55,368 nucleotides of DNA. Origin: Mesostigma viride. Its lineage: Eukaryota; Streptophyta; Mesostigmatophyceae; Mesostigmatales; Mesostigmataceae. Below are positions 44,383 through 55,368 of this stretch, in pieces. Each line of letters begins with the position of its first letter. The stretch's first letter is position 1. The notes beneath the pieces were generated by a model. That model ran no database searches. It saw only the letters and a program-made list of their open reading frames with translations, and was not told where the DNA came from. The position numbers were made by a program, and so were the translations under genes. Location of the stretch: assembly GCA_009746045.1 (NCBI GenBank), contig RPFO01002124.1:1-55368 (forward strand). The letters run 5' to 3'.

Positions 44383-46049
44383 AGTTGTTGCTGCAGTTGC
44401 TGCTGCAGTTGCTGCTGCAGTTGCTGCTGCTGCTGCTGCAGTTGCTGCTCCAGCTGGACCACTTGTTTCTGCACCTCTTGACGCAGCTGCAAACCAAGCT
44501 CTTCAACCTTCTTGCTTTGGTTCTCCATAGCTCGTTGCATCTCTCTCATCGTCTGTTCCACGCCCACCAGTACGGGGGTCGGCGGCGGCAGCGGCTGGGT
44601 ACGCTCTGGCTGGGTGCGCTCTGGCTGCCGGCGTTTCTCTGCCGGCTGGGAGGACTTGGCTTTGCTGTTCCGCTTGGGTCGCTGTTGTGCGTTGGTGACG
44701 TCCACCAAAGGCGTGGCTGCCTCTGGGGGCTTCACTGTGGGCGGGGGGGCACGCACTCGCATCCCCCGGCTAGGCGCCGGAGACCACACCGCTGCAGCAG
44801 GACCTGAATACAAGGCAAGGGCGGGGTCCCTAGGAAATCCTGTTGTCAAGATGCATGGGGCCTCAGCGAGGAAGTCCCATGTCATCTGGGACACCAGCTC
44901 ACCTTGGTGCGACTGGGCCCAGGCGAGAGTGCGCTCAATACGCTCGTTTCGCGCACTCTCCGGAAATGTGTCAACTACCTTGAATCCGGGGATGTGCCCA
45001 GTGGCAGGGTCACGATCGACGACCATGCACACCACATCTGTCATCTTGATGGTAGAGGATCTCCCCCGTGCCGCATTTGTGTATGCCGATTTTAATGTTT
45101 TCTTTGTTGTGTAGGTCGTTTGGGCGACCAGCACCGCTTGCAGCTGTTTGTCGATGGTGAGGCCCCCCACCACCACCCCGAGGGTATCCCAGCCAGAAAT
45201 TTCCACGACAGACAGTGCCATCGGTCCACTGCGGCTAAAAGAGCTTGCAGTAGGGACCGGCGTGCCATCGTCCCGCTTTTCAGGAACGCCGGCCGGCCTC
45301 AGGTAGAGGGGAAAAGAACAGAGCCTCCTTAGTGGCGTCCAGCCCCGAACCCGGGTTTGAATGACCATGCTCGTCGGCAGGACGCTGAGGAGACATCGCG
45401 GAATCTTTCTCGTTTGTCGCATTTGCAGCCCCATCATGATGGAAGTCATCCTCTGCCCCTGCAGCTTCATCATCACAACCGCCATCATCATCGAAAGTCA
45501 GGTCATCCTCGGTGACGGGCGTGCGAAACGAAACATCCGGGCACTCTGGGCTGATAGTGGAAGGCTCCGTGGGCTTAATGTTGCTAGTGTGCCCTGGCTG
45601 CTCGAGCGTGGCGCACGGCTGGCATCGTGGAGGGCCGCCGCAGTCAGAGCATTGCCATTCCGTGCCGTCACCGTCGTCTGCGTGCCTGAAAATATGCGTA
45701 CAGATGCCGTGCAGGACCTTGCCACATCGGCCGGCGCATTGGTGGTTTGCACCGGCCAAAAAATCTACTTTCATGGCACCAGATTTCTTTCCTAGCACCC
45801 ATTTTCTACAATCGTCCCCGGCATAACACAAATCAATCAATTCGTCCATGTCATCGCTTCGGCTATCAGCATCGGGCATAGTTCCCGTGGCTAGTGCCCA
45901 TCATTCTTTCCACCTTGAGCGGGGCGAAGTCACGAATTCAAGCGCGAAGTGCATTTGAATCAAGCGGGAACTGGGTGACACTGCTTGAAGACGTGCAGCT
46001 CCAAGGCATGCAAATGATGCAATGTATCAAAGATACGATACGCAAAGTT

Positions 46050-46620
46050 CAGGTGTTCAGGTGAAGCCGTGAAGACGTGAAGCCGTGAAGCCGTGAAGAC
46101 GTGGTGAAGACAGGTGAAGACGCGGTGAAGACGTGAAGACGTGAAGACGTGAAGACGTGAAGACGTGAAGACGTGAAGACGTGAAGACACGATACGGCAA
46201 GTTCAGGTGAAGTTCAGGTGTTCAGGTGAAGCCGTGAAGACGTGAAGACGTGAAGCCGTGAAGCCGTGGTGAAGACAGGTGAAGACGCGGTGAAGACGTG
46301 AAGACGTGAAGACGTGAAGACGTGAAGACGTGAAGACGTGAAGACGTGAAGACGTGAAGACGTGAAGACGTGAAGACACGATACGGCAAGTTCAGGTGAA
46401 GTTCAGGTGTTCAGGTGAAGCCGTGAAGACGTGAAGACGTGAAGCCGTGAAGACGTGGTGAAGACAGGTGAAGACGCGGTGAAGACGTGAAGACGTGAAG
46501 ACGTGCATGCAAGGTATCAAAGATACGATACGCCGCAAGTTCAGGTGAAGTCGTGAAGCCGTGAAGACGTGAAGACGTGAAGACGTGAAGACCAGGACTG
46601 TCACATGAAGACTGGGACGT
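46050..46620 (-). repeat. GTGAAGACG 9-bp array with higher-order units
   Basis: Runs of GTGAAGACG/GTGAAGCCG form three larger units of about 190 bp. Each starts near GATACG...GTTCAGGTG and contains GGTGAAGACAGGTGAAGACG. It lies between the divergent E2 genes, in their shared 5' region. No gene seen from 45880 to 46690. Confidence 0.88.
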
Positions 46621-46694
46621 GAAGACAAGTTGCAGCACTCAGCCGCAGCAGTCGCACGCAGGTAGAAACGAGTATTGCTGCTTGAATCTGTCAA

Positions 46695-47088
46695 GACCCC
46701 ATCGAATGTAAAACAGGTTTTTCGTAAAGAAATCCGATGTGTGGGCGGGCTTTACATAGTGCTTCTGTCCAAGCACTACCGGGTGTAAAACAGTATACTT
46801 CTTGAAGAAATCAGTTGGGGCTTTGTTGGGCGTCACATTTGACCGGTGGGCGGAGTTTCCTGCTTCTGTGAAGGCGCCATCGAATGTAGATCAGTAGATT
46901 TTCTAAAGAAATCTGAGGTGTGGGCGGGGCCTTTATTGCTTGTGTCCATCCACCACCGGATGTAGAACAGTAGACTTATTGAAGAAATCAGTTTGGGGCT
47001 TTGTTGGGCGCCACATTTGAGCGGTGGGCGGGGTTTCTTGCTTCTGTCCAAGCACCACCGGGTGTAATACAGTAGATTTCCTATTAAC
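46695..47088 (+). promoter_or_regulatory. Repeat-built promoter region of the E2 transposase gene
   Basis: Five alternating units of about 80-100 bp each carry a GTGTAAAACAGTA-like motif followed by AAGAAATC and GTGGGCGGG. The GTGGGCGG core resembles a GC box and recurs at about 46740, 46850, 46920 and 47023. The last unit abuts the ATG at 47089. Promoter function is inferred from position. Confidence 0.5.
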
Positions 47089-49628
47089 ATGGATGAAGAA
47101 TGGGATGTGCCAGACCTGGTGGATTCGGATGCGAGTTCTGAAGCTAGTTGGGGCGTGGATTCTGACGGCTCTGACGACGACCTGCTTCACACGGAAATGG
47201 GGCCCGGCACGTCTTCCTCTCGAGCGAAGCGCAGTGGGAAGAAAGATGGCGCCCGGCTTCTCGCCTCCAAATTGAAGTCCGTTGACAAGGACATCGCCAA
47301 GGCCAGGAAGTGCGGTCCGACTTGTGGGGAGCATTGCCTCGAGAAGGTGGGCACCTTACTTACCGATACCAGGTCGTGGACTGCCTTTCGAGAGTTCCTG
47401 TACAACCAAACGGACCAGCAGCGCATGGCCTCCCTTTGCGACGTGATCCGGTCGGCCGGCGTGGGCAACATCGAGGTAGAATCCCCTGCCGACGGTGGCC
47501 GTTACAAGAAGTACATCATTACCGGCCCTTTACACGTGGACGTGGTGATTGCGGGGTGCATGTACACCGTCACCGGTTGTGCATCTGCCATCCGGAAGAT
47601 GGCCGGCGTTACCCGGGCGACTTGGAACAATCTGGTGGCGTCGGTCGTGTCGGCGAAGGAGTATTTCCTGACCGTGCATCCCAACGACCTAGCGACTTTC
47701 GGTGTTGGTCTGGAGCACGCACCACCTGAGCGTGATGCTCGGGGGCGTTCGGAGGTTGGCGAACACGCAGCAATGTGGATGCACGAGTTGGTGCAGCAGA
47801 TCGCAGACCATGACCCGACTCATGCTGGCGTTGTCTTCATGGACGTCATGTCCATCAAGGAGATGCACGCCATGTACGTTGAAGACGTGGTGGCAGAAGC
47901 GGGGGAAGGGGCCAAGGTGCTAGGCTACAACGCATTCTACCGCATCTGGCGCACCTACTGCAAAGGCGACTACTTCCCAGGGCAGAGGAGCCCGAAGGTG
48001 GTGGTATGCCCGCACAACAAGAGCACCGGTCACTGCGCGGACTGCGTGGAACTGCGCATGCGGCGCCGCGGTGCTTCAACTGAGGCACAACGGAAGTACG
48101 TCGACAACCAAATCAAGCAGCATGTCGCTCTGGCCTGGTTTACCCGCCAGAACTATTGGTTGAGGCGCGAGCTTGCCTGCGCGATGGTGGCCGCTATGTT
48201 GACGGCCATTTTGTCGATCAACCTCGACAAGCTGGATCACGCCAAGACATACTGGCCGAAGCTGGTGGGGGGGCCCGACTCATGGGGCAGCTATGCAGGT
48301 GGCATGATGCCGTTCTCGCTCTTCTGTGCGGCCGTCCATGGGTACAAGGCGATGTGGTTCATCGTTCTCGCATGGGTCCTCATGACCGACAACCTCTCCG
48401 GCAGTGTCACCGTCACGATGCTGATGCACATCCTGGCGCAGTTGATGAGGGACCAGCCATGGAGGAGGGCGGGGCTGCCGCACATGCCCAGGTGTTTGGT
48501 CCTGCAACTGGACGGTGGGAGTGAAAACCGGAATCACACCGTCTTACTGTTTGCATGGTGGCTCGTACACGTTGGCTTCTTCGACGTCGTCGAAATGCAC
48601 CGCATGCTCGTGGGCCACACGCACGCCGACCCAGATCAGAAATTCGGCGTGCTTGTGGCCTACATGAGACACGCTGTGGCGGGGGGGCCTAGCTTCGTGC
48701 ACAAGTACCCAACTTTGGAGAGCTGGGTGGCGGCCATAGAAGAGGCATTCCGTCAGCCTAGTGGTGCAGCTGCGAACTGCAACTCGACCGTCCCCGCTGG
48801 CACGGAGGTCAAGGTATTGGGGTCGCTTACGATGTCAGGAACTTTCTCACTCCGTTGCAGCGCGAGTCGTTTGCCGGTTGGTGCAGCACGGTAGATTGGA
48901 TGACCGGTAGGGAGGATCAGGTTATCAAGGTCACCAGGGTGCGTGGTGATGTCGTGCAGCCTGCGTGCAGCGAGGCGCAGCCGGCGCACGGAGGGGCGGC
49001 GCCATCGGTGCGCGGCGGGGCGGCAGCGGCGGCGCAGCCGGCACGCGGCGGGGCGGGGCAGTCGGCGGGCAGCGGGGCGGCGCTGCCGGTGCGCGGCGGG
49101 GCGGGGCAGTCGGCGGGCGGGCGGCGTCGACGGGCGGCGGGCCAGTGGCGCAGCCGGCGCGCGCGGGCGGCGGGCCGGCAGCTGGCATGCGGCGGGGCGG
49201 GGCTGTCGACGGGCGGCGGGGCGGGGCAGTCGACGGGCGGCGGGGCAGGGCGGTCGGCGTGCGGGGGGCCAGCGGCGCTGCCGGCGCGCGTGGGCGGCGG
49301 GGCGGGGCTGTCGACGGCGGCGGGGCGGGGCAGTCGACGGGCGGCGGGGCGGGGCAGTCGACGGGCGGCGGGGCAGGGCCGTCGGCGTGCGGGGGGCCAG
49401 CGGTGCTGCCGGCGCGCGGGGCGGCGGGGCGGGGCTGTCGACGGGCGGCGGGGCGGGGCAGTCGACGGGCGGCGGGGCGGGGCAGTCGACGGGCGGCGGG
49501 GCAGGGCCGTCGGCGCGCGGGGGCCAGCGGCGCTGCCGGCGCGCGTGGGCGGCGGGGCGGGGCTGTCGACGGGCGGCGGGGCGGGGCTGTCGACGGGCGG
49601 CGGGGCGGGGCAGTCGACGGGCGGCGGG

Positions 49629-51325
49629 CAGTGTGAGCCAGTACGGCAATACGGCAATACGGCAAAACCTCGGCGTATTGCGTATTGCCGTATTATACGC
49701 GTATTATACGCGTATTATACGCCAAAAAAAAAAAAGTGGTTTTTTGACCGGAAAAGTGGATTTTCAATTAGGATAAAATATTCTAAGGTGTTTATCCCAT
49801 GGGCGTGCCTCTCAAAAACTCTAGCTAATGTCTCAATCTTGATGAAAAACAATACAATGCACGTAGAGGTCGCCGGTAGCCGTTTGACACCCACTTGGTT
49901 GTCTCATCAATTGTATGAAGTGTAATTAATTAATTAATTAGTTAATTATCACGTGACTGCGTCACGTGGGTGCCAATACAAAGTAGAGGAACCTTCAACC
50001 CCTGTACACAATGAGAGGGAGGGAGGGCGCCCTAGCTTCTCTCACTGCCACCGCCCACCAGTCGGTGGGCAGGCCACATCGAGCGCTCTATCCACATCAC
50101 GGGGCCGGGGCGCATCACTGTGGGACAACCATTATTAACGATACCAGAGGTAGGCTGAAGCATAGCTGATGCTGTACAAGAAAGGTGAAGTGGGCTCAAC
50201 GGGCGTCTGCTAAGGCATAAGCAAATGGCCACGCTGAGCCATGGCTGGGCTAATGTGATTGCGTTCATGCCACTCTAAACCGTTGGGGCTACTCTAAGCC
50301 GTTGGGGCTAGATCAGTATACTATGCTCGAGAAATACATGGCAAGTCATGCTATAATGTAAAAGCTATGTCGATTGCCCTCTTCTAGACAGCTGGCTAGA
50401 ATCTGTTCTGGGGGAGCCCTAGGGGGTGTCGACAGTTTGTTGTTTACATAAAGGTCATGAAGTGTGATACTCATCCACTGCATGGTATATAGATTGCTAA
50501 TTGAACTAATTCCTTATTACAACCATGAACTTATTGATAGGTATACGATTCGACCCAAAACCTTGATACAGTATGCAATAAAACGTGAACAGGATAGCAC
50601 ATACCAGATCAAAACCGCAGATTAATTACCTTCCTTGCTGGAGCTAGCCGGATGCCCACCTCATCGATGTAGCTGCGAGCCGCTTTCCTGGCCGTCGTCG
50701 CCAATAAAACATGTCAGCAATATATTTTACACATCTATCCGCGTACAAACGTATCGACTTATTTCCCGCCTAGTAACAGTTAGCACATGCACGGCGACCG
50801 ACCTGGTCGCTGATCAAACGAGGTTGCTGCACCGAGCATAGGGTCGAGACATATCTGCGCACACCCAGGCGTTGCCTGCCAATGATATACGCTGTTTAGG
50901 ACCTATGGATCATGCCTGCAAAATTGCAGTTCAAAATGTCAAGCCATGCTCCCATACCAGTCAGATTTCTGCACCTCCATGGCCGCGGAGGTCAACTATC
51001 ATATTTATGCAAGTCGGTCTCGTTTTGCCATCGTTTACCCACGCCGTCAACTGGCAGAGATGACAAGCGGGACCAACCGTAGGCCCGTACTCCCCAAGTA
51101 CGGTTCAGGCTGCGTACCTGCCTAGGTCAGCAACGCCAAAACTAGCTCTGGCGCCAAATTCCGGAGCCGGGCGCCGTATAATACGCGAAAAATACGTATT
51201 ATGCGCCGTATTTGCGTTGAGAACGCAATACGGCGTATTTCTAGTACGTTAGTACGCCAAACCTCGCCGTATTGTATAATACGGCGTATTTACCGTATTA
51301 TACGGCGTATTGGCGCGGTACGCTG
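49629..51325. mobile_element. hAT-2: 1.7-kb non-autonomous hAT-like transposon
   Basis: Starts CAGTGTGAGCCAGTACGG and ends CGCGGTACGCTG. The 8-bp flank GCGGCGGG occurs at 49621-49628 and 51326-51333. That octamer is also common in the target array, so the duplication alone is weaker evidence than for hAT-1. Both ends carry CGTATTATACG-type motifs as in hAT-1, and the interior block at 50560-50900 is shared, inverted, with hAT-1. No transposase ORF is visible. Confidence 0.78.
49926..49969. repeat. TTAA run plus E-box palindrome in hAT-2
   Basis: A TTAATTAATTAATTAG run followed by CACGTGACTGCGTCACGTG, the same pair as at 35560-35604. Confidence 0.7.
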
Positions 51326-52496
51326 GCGGCGGGGCAGCCGGCAGTCGGCGTGCGGGGGGCCAGCGCGGTGCTGCCGGCGCGCGTGGGCGGCGGGGCGGGC
51401 TGTCGACGGGCGGCGGGGCGGGGCAGTCGACGGGCGGCGGGGCAGGGCCGTCGGCGCGCGGGGGGCCAGCGCGGTGCTGCCGGCGCGCGTGGGCGGCGGG
51501 GCGGGGCTGTCGACGGGCGGCGGGGCGGGGCTGTCGACGGGCGGCGGGGCAGGGCCGTCGGCGTGCGGGGGGCCAGCGGCGCTGCCGGCGCGCGTGGGCG
51601 GCGGGGCGGGGCAGTCGACGGGCCGCGGGGCGGGGCAGTCGACGGGCGGCGGGGCAGGGCCGTCGGCGTGCGGGGGGCCAGCGGTGCTGCCGGCGCGCGT
51701 GGGCGGCGGGGCGGGGCTGTCGACGGGCGGCGGGGCAGGGCCATCGGCGTGCGGGGGGCCAACGGTGCTGCCGGCGGGCGTGGGTGGCGGGGCGGGGCTG
51801 TCGACGGGCGGCGGGGCGGGGCAGTCGACGGGCGGCGGGGCAGGGCCGTCGGCGCGCGGGGGCCAGCGGCGCTGCCGGAGCGCGTGGGCGGCAGGGCGGG
51901 GCTGTCGACGGGCGGCGGGGCGGGGCAGTCGACGGGCGGCGGGGCAGGGCCGTCGGCGCGCGGGGGGCCAGCGGTGCTGCCGGCGCGCGTGGGCGGCGGG
52001 GCGGGGCTGTCGACGGGCGGCGGGGCGGGGCAGTCGACGGGCGGCGGGGCAGGGCCGTCGGCGCGCGGGGGCCAGCGGCGCTGCCGGCGCGCGTGGCCGG
52101 GCGGCGGGGCGGGGCTGTCGACAGGCGGCGGGGCGGGGCAGTCGACGGGCGGCGGGGCAGGGCCGTCGGCGCGCGGGGGGCCAGCGGTGCTGCCGGCGCG
52201 CGTGGGCGGCGGGGCGGGGCTGTCGACGGGCGGCGGGGCGGGGCAGTCGACGGGCGGCGGGGCAGGGCCGTCGGCGCGCGGGGGGCCAGCGGCGCTGCCG
52301 GCGCGCGTGGCCGGGCGGCGGGGCGGGGCTGTCGACGGGCGGCGGGGCGGGGCAGTCGACGGGCGGCGGGGCAGGGCCGTCGGCGTGCGGGGGCCAGCGG
52401 CGCTGCCGGCGCGCGTGGGCGGCGGGGCGGGGCTGTCAACGGGCGGCGGGGCGGGGCAGTCGACGGGCGGCGGGGCAGGGCCGTCGGCGCGCGGGG

Positions 52497-53195
52497 AGTT
52501 AAAGCGCAATGTGTAGGGATAGATAGATTCCAATGCGCGCGGATAGATTCATCATGAGAATGGTTGGAATGGAGCTTGGTTAAAAATATAGGCTTACAGC
52601 ACTCGTGCACGTGAGTGCTTAGACACGAGTTTGCCAAGTCAAGGCAACACACGTGAGGCGGGCTCGCAAGAGATCTCACCAGTTGGCACTGGCCTATTCT
52701 TTATATACTTGTGCACTGTGCTTTGCTAGGCCTGAGCAGCCTCGTAGGCCTGCTCAGTATTAACACCCCCGGTACAGTATTAACAACCTGTGCAGCGTCC
52801 AGATCCTATACAGTAGGTCTGCCATACAGGCACAGTGACCACAGTGTACAGTCCACAATGATTATTGCGTCTGCACCCAATAATCCAGGACTAAGCCTGC
52901 GGTACCAACAGACCACAGGTTAAGGTTCCTATTTCCTGCGTACGACGTATTAATCCAATACCGTCGTAGGTTCAGCACCTAATTCCTGTCAGCCCAGGAA
53001 TTACTGTCGACCCCATATGTCGTCGGCACATATTCACGCACGACTTAGAAGAACAGCCGGCTCGCGCTCGCGCGCGACCGGGAAGTCGGAACACCATAAC
53101 TTTCTTGATACCTGTCGGAATGAACTCGTTCCGGTGCCGCTGGAATCGCAGAGATATGCCGAATCAGGATCACGCCAATGCGCTTGGCGTTAACT
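52497..53195 (+). mobile_element. Solo LTR-like element (699 bp)
   Basis: Starts AGTTAAAGCG and ends GGCGTTAACT, with the 5-bp duplication CGGGG (52492-52496, 53196-53200). AGTT...AACT ends match those of the copia-A LTR. A TATA-like TTCTTTATATACTTG lies near 52700. No coding sequence. Its central 350 bp recur at 33425-33790. Confidence 0.68.
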
Positions 53196-54994
53196 CGGGG
53201 GCCAGCGGCGCTGCCGGCGCGCGTGGGCGGCGGGCCGGCACAGCTGGCATGCGGCGGGGCGGGGCTGTCGACGGGCGGCGGGGCGGGGCAGTCGACGGGC
53301 GGCGGGGCGGGCCAGCCGGTGCGCGGCGGGGTGTCACAGCCGACACGCGGTGGGGCGGGGCTGTCGACGGGCTACGGGGCGGGGCAGCCGGCGCGCGGCG
53401 GGCCGGCGGCGCAGCCGGCGGGCGGCGGAGCGGCACAGCCGGTGCCTGAAAAACGCGGTCGCTCAATGAAGGTGCACCACGCCGTCTTCTTCCAGGTACA
53501 GGGCAACGCAGAGACCTGGTTGTCCTACCGGACCACGGAGTCCCAAAAGACGCCGTGGCAGCCCGCGGGGACTCGACAGGAAGGCGCGCCACGGTGCGGG
53601 AAGGCGATGACACAGCCTTACAAGTTTGATGCGGAGGGGCGGCCGCTGTTTGGCGTCCGACTTGTGGATCCAGACCGCATTCCGATGTTGCAGGACACCC
53701 CAGCCTTCGCACCATTGAACATGGAGTTTCTGGGGAAGGAGCTGGAGTCGATCAAAACAAGGGTCGAGAAGTTGCCCCATGGCATCTGGCAGTGGTACTT
53801 TCCGCCCGACACCATCAAGCCAAACGAGGCCTTTTTCGCAAAAGTCCCACATGCCCCTGAGGAGGTGCCTGAGGAGTGGCGCCCTTTGCCGTGGCCATCT
53901 CGCGCGGACATCTCCGCGCTGCGTGAGCACGATGCAGCGCCTGAACCACCACCGACGCAAGAAGAGCACTTCATGGCGTTGGTCGACGCAGAGGCGGTGC
54001 GCGTCACCCCGCTGGTAGACCGAGTTCGTCATGATGGCCACACACAGCAGGAATGGGCGGCAGAAGACAGGGCCATGACAGCCAAGGTCGCTTACTTGAA
54101 GCGCATGCAAGGCGTTGAGAAAGGCTCCGCTGTTCTATACTGGCACCCTTCAGCTGGTATTCTCTGCAACTCGAAGCTCACGTGGACTCCAGTCCTCTTT
54201 GGCATCATCAAGGAGGTGGTTGCGAAGGAGGATGGCGGCCAACCTTCTATTGAGCTCTTTGTATACCGCGCTAAGCATTTGCGTGACACGTGGCACCCGT
54301 GGAACCCAGACATTGCGCAATGGCCCCATCCGCCAACCACTGCGGCGCACACGGTGATCATCACCGCGTCATGCAGACCTCGTCTTGACACAAGTGGTGG
54401 GCAAGCGAGGTCAGCCGCCTCATGCAGTCTCCTTGGGTGCGAACAAAAAGCTCACCAAGGAGTGCCTAAAGGCGCTGAAGGAGGTGCCCTATGACGCGGA
54501 ACACCCGGTCGTGAAGTGGCAAGATGCTGAATGCTCGAAGGGCATCGTCGGCATGGCGAAGGCATGCTGGGAAGGCATAACGCTGCAGGTCAAGAGTGGC
54601 AGCCGCAACCTCGTAGGGCAAGTCGTGTGTCATTGGGCGTCGGAGCGTGTGACATCCGCGGACGGTCGCACCGAAAGCCGGGACGGCAGGTACCATGGTC
54701 GTGTCGCTGTTGTCGACACGCAAAACGACATGGTAGCCATGTACTGGGGTGCCCGTTGGGAGGAGGACGCGGTTTCTTGCGTGCCTCTCCACGAGCTGGA
54801 GGCACAGATCTGCGGGTGCCCCGGTGTGGTCGTCCCTGCGTTGCAAGCGCCGGATATCACCCTGGCCGAGGCTCGATTGCGCGAGATGGTTCCACCCAGC
54901 GACGATGTGGCGGAGAACAACAACGCAGGCGCCTCCCGGCGTCGGAAGCGAGCGCTCATCCTTGCCGATGACGACACTAGGAAGAGGGGGTTGA

Positions 54995-55290
54995 GAAATT
55001 TCTCACTTTTTTCTCAGTTTTTCTCAATTTGGGCGTTTTTCTGAGAATTTTCTCAGCAAATTGAGAAGAACTGAGAAAAATCTCAGTTTTTCTCAGGACG
55101 ATTGAGAAGAACTGAGAAAATTCTCAGATTGGTCTCAGTTTTTGAGAAAATTTTCACGAAACCTGAGAAATGGCCTGAGAAGTGCTGAGAAGAATTGAGA
55201 ATCATTCTCAATTTTCTCAAACAAGTCCAACGCCGCAACTGAGAAAACCTCAAGAACTGAGAAAGCAGAAAAAACCACAAGGACTGAGAA
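54995..55290. repeat. Dense TTCTCA/TGAGAA inverted-repeat array
   Basis: About 300 bp right after the transposase end are filled with TTCTCA and its complement TGAGAA in both orientations, for instance ATTGAGAAGAACTGAGAAAA at several spots. Spacing is irregular. It could fold into many hairpins or hold multiple protein-binding sites in the E2 right flank. No gene was seen from 55045 to the window end. Confidence 0.8.
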
Positions 55291-55368
55291 CGAGGAGATT
55301 CACACACTTGATACAAACGCATCACATTGCAAGCGGTGAGCATGGTAGAGATGGATGTGAATAGGGTT

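Larger units (their letters stand above)
48960..53440 (+). repeat. G/C-rich coding minisatellite (three parts)
   Basis: Parts at 48960-49628, 51326-52496 and 53196-53440 were one array before hAT-2 and the solo LTR entered. The unit core is GTCGACGGGCGGCGGGGC, alternating with a GCCAGCGGCGCTGCCGGCGC segment. In the transposase frame it codes for Gly/Ala/Ser linkers (GAGLSTGGGAGQSTGGGAG). It is open in several frames on both strands, so other long ORFs here are artefacts. Confidence 0.88.
47089..55044 (+). pseudogene. E2 DDE transposase-like protein (DUF7869 type), interrupted
   Basis: The ATG at 47089 (MDEEWDVPDLVDSDASSEAS) fits the start of an acidic N-terminus. Next come a small Cys cluster (CGPTCGEHC), a helical segment and CPHNKSTGHCADCVELRMRR. 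The RNase H-fold core follows: INLDKLDHAK (first Asp), CLVLQLDGGSENRNH (second) and VGHTHADPDQKFGVL (HTH-DxDQ). This signature is known from the DUF7869 family of transposon-derived proteins in fungi, plants, algae and animals. The frame breaks in a G-run near 48835 and resumes (YDVRNFLTPLQRESFAGW). It then enters the Gly/Ala-rich minisatellite, is cut by hAT-2 and a solo LTR, and continues at 53440 (HHAVFFQVQGNAETWLSY). Another frame change near 54370 leads to the final ORF ending at 55044. Without the insertions the product would exceed 1,400 residues. Confidence 0.7.

Noticed and set aside
48917-52679. Long Pro/Arg/Ala-rich ORFs on both strands of the G/C-rich array
   Set aside because: Only the frame joined to the transposase segments makes sense; the others reflect lack of AT-rich stop codons.

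Overview
The window comes from a repeat-rich nuclear genome of a eukaryote. The signs are spliced genes with GT-AG introns, Ty1/copia retrotransposons, L1-like fragments, hAT-type DNA transposons and long mini- and microsatellites. The copia catalytic motifs (HGDD in place of YVDD) and the DDE proteins seen here would fit a green alga or another protist, but the sequence alone does not fix the taxon. I found no rRNA gene, credible tRNA, CRISPR array or bacterial operon. Nearly everything belongs to nested mobile elements.

Region 1 (1-32908) is an old copia element (copia-A), split in two. Its 5' LTR end, gag and integrase lie at 1-1975. Its protease, RT, RNase H and 3' LTR lie at 29837-32908 on the same strand. 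Between them is a 27.9-kb insertion, here called E1 (about 1980-29832). It has matching inverted ends and a possible 4-bp GGCC target duplication. E1 carries a Cys-rich DDE transposase-like gene on the minus strand (3483-6895 plus upstream), a small broken minus-strand gene (2414-2886), and a plus-strand gene of at least 12 exons coding for about 2,500 residues of unknown function (20253-29546). A 20-bp palindrome related to GGTCACTCTGCAGAGTGACC recurs throughout E1, mostly in introns on both strands, and I did not find it outside E1. E1 was itself hit by a young, intact copia (copia-B, 8566-15416). It also contains three tandem arrays (37, 30 and 58 bp units; 15422-20095).

Region 2 (32909-43100) is TE debris: an LTR-like fragment, an L1-type ORF1 pseudogene, and a minus-strand LINE RT tail. 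The LINE tail adjoins a 5.0-kb non-autonomous hAT-like element (35849-40882) with a perfect 8-bp target duplication. Two simple-sequence arrays follow.

Region 3 (43103-55368) is a second two-gene transposon, E2. A minus-strand zinc-finger/polyQ gene (broken) and a plus-strand DDE protein of the DUF7869 type diverge from a repeat-built, GC-box-rich promoter region. The transposase gene carries a G/C-rich coding minisatellite. That array was invaded by a 1.7-kb hAT relative (49629-51325) and by a solo LTR (52497-53195).

Many apparent frameshifts fall in homopolymers, so some 'pseudogenes' may reflect assembly indels. The nesting gives a relative order: copia-A, then E1, then copia-B; LINE, then hAT-1; E2, then hAT-2 and the solo LTR.
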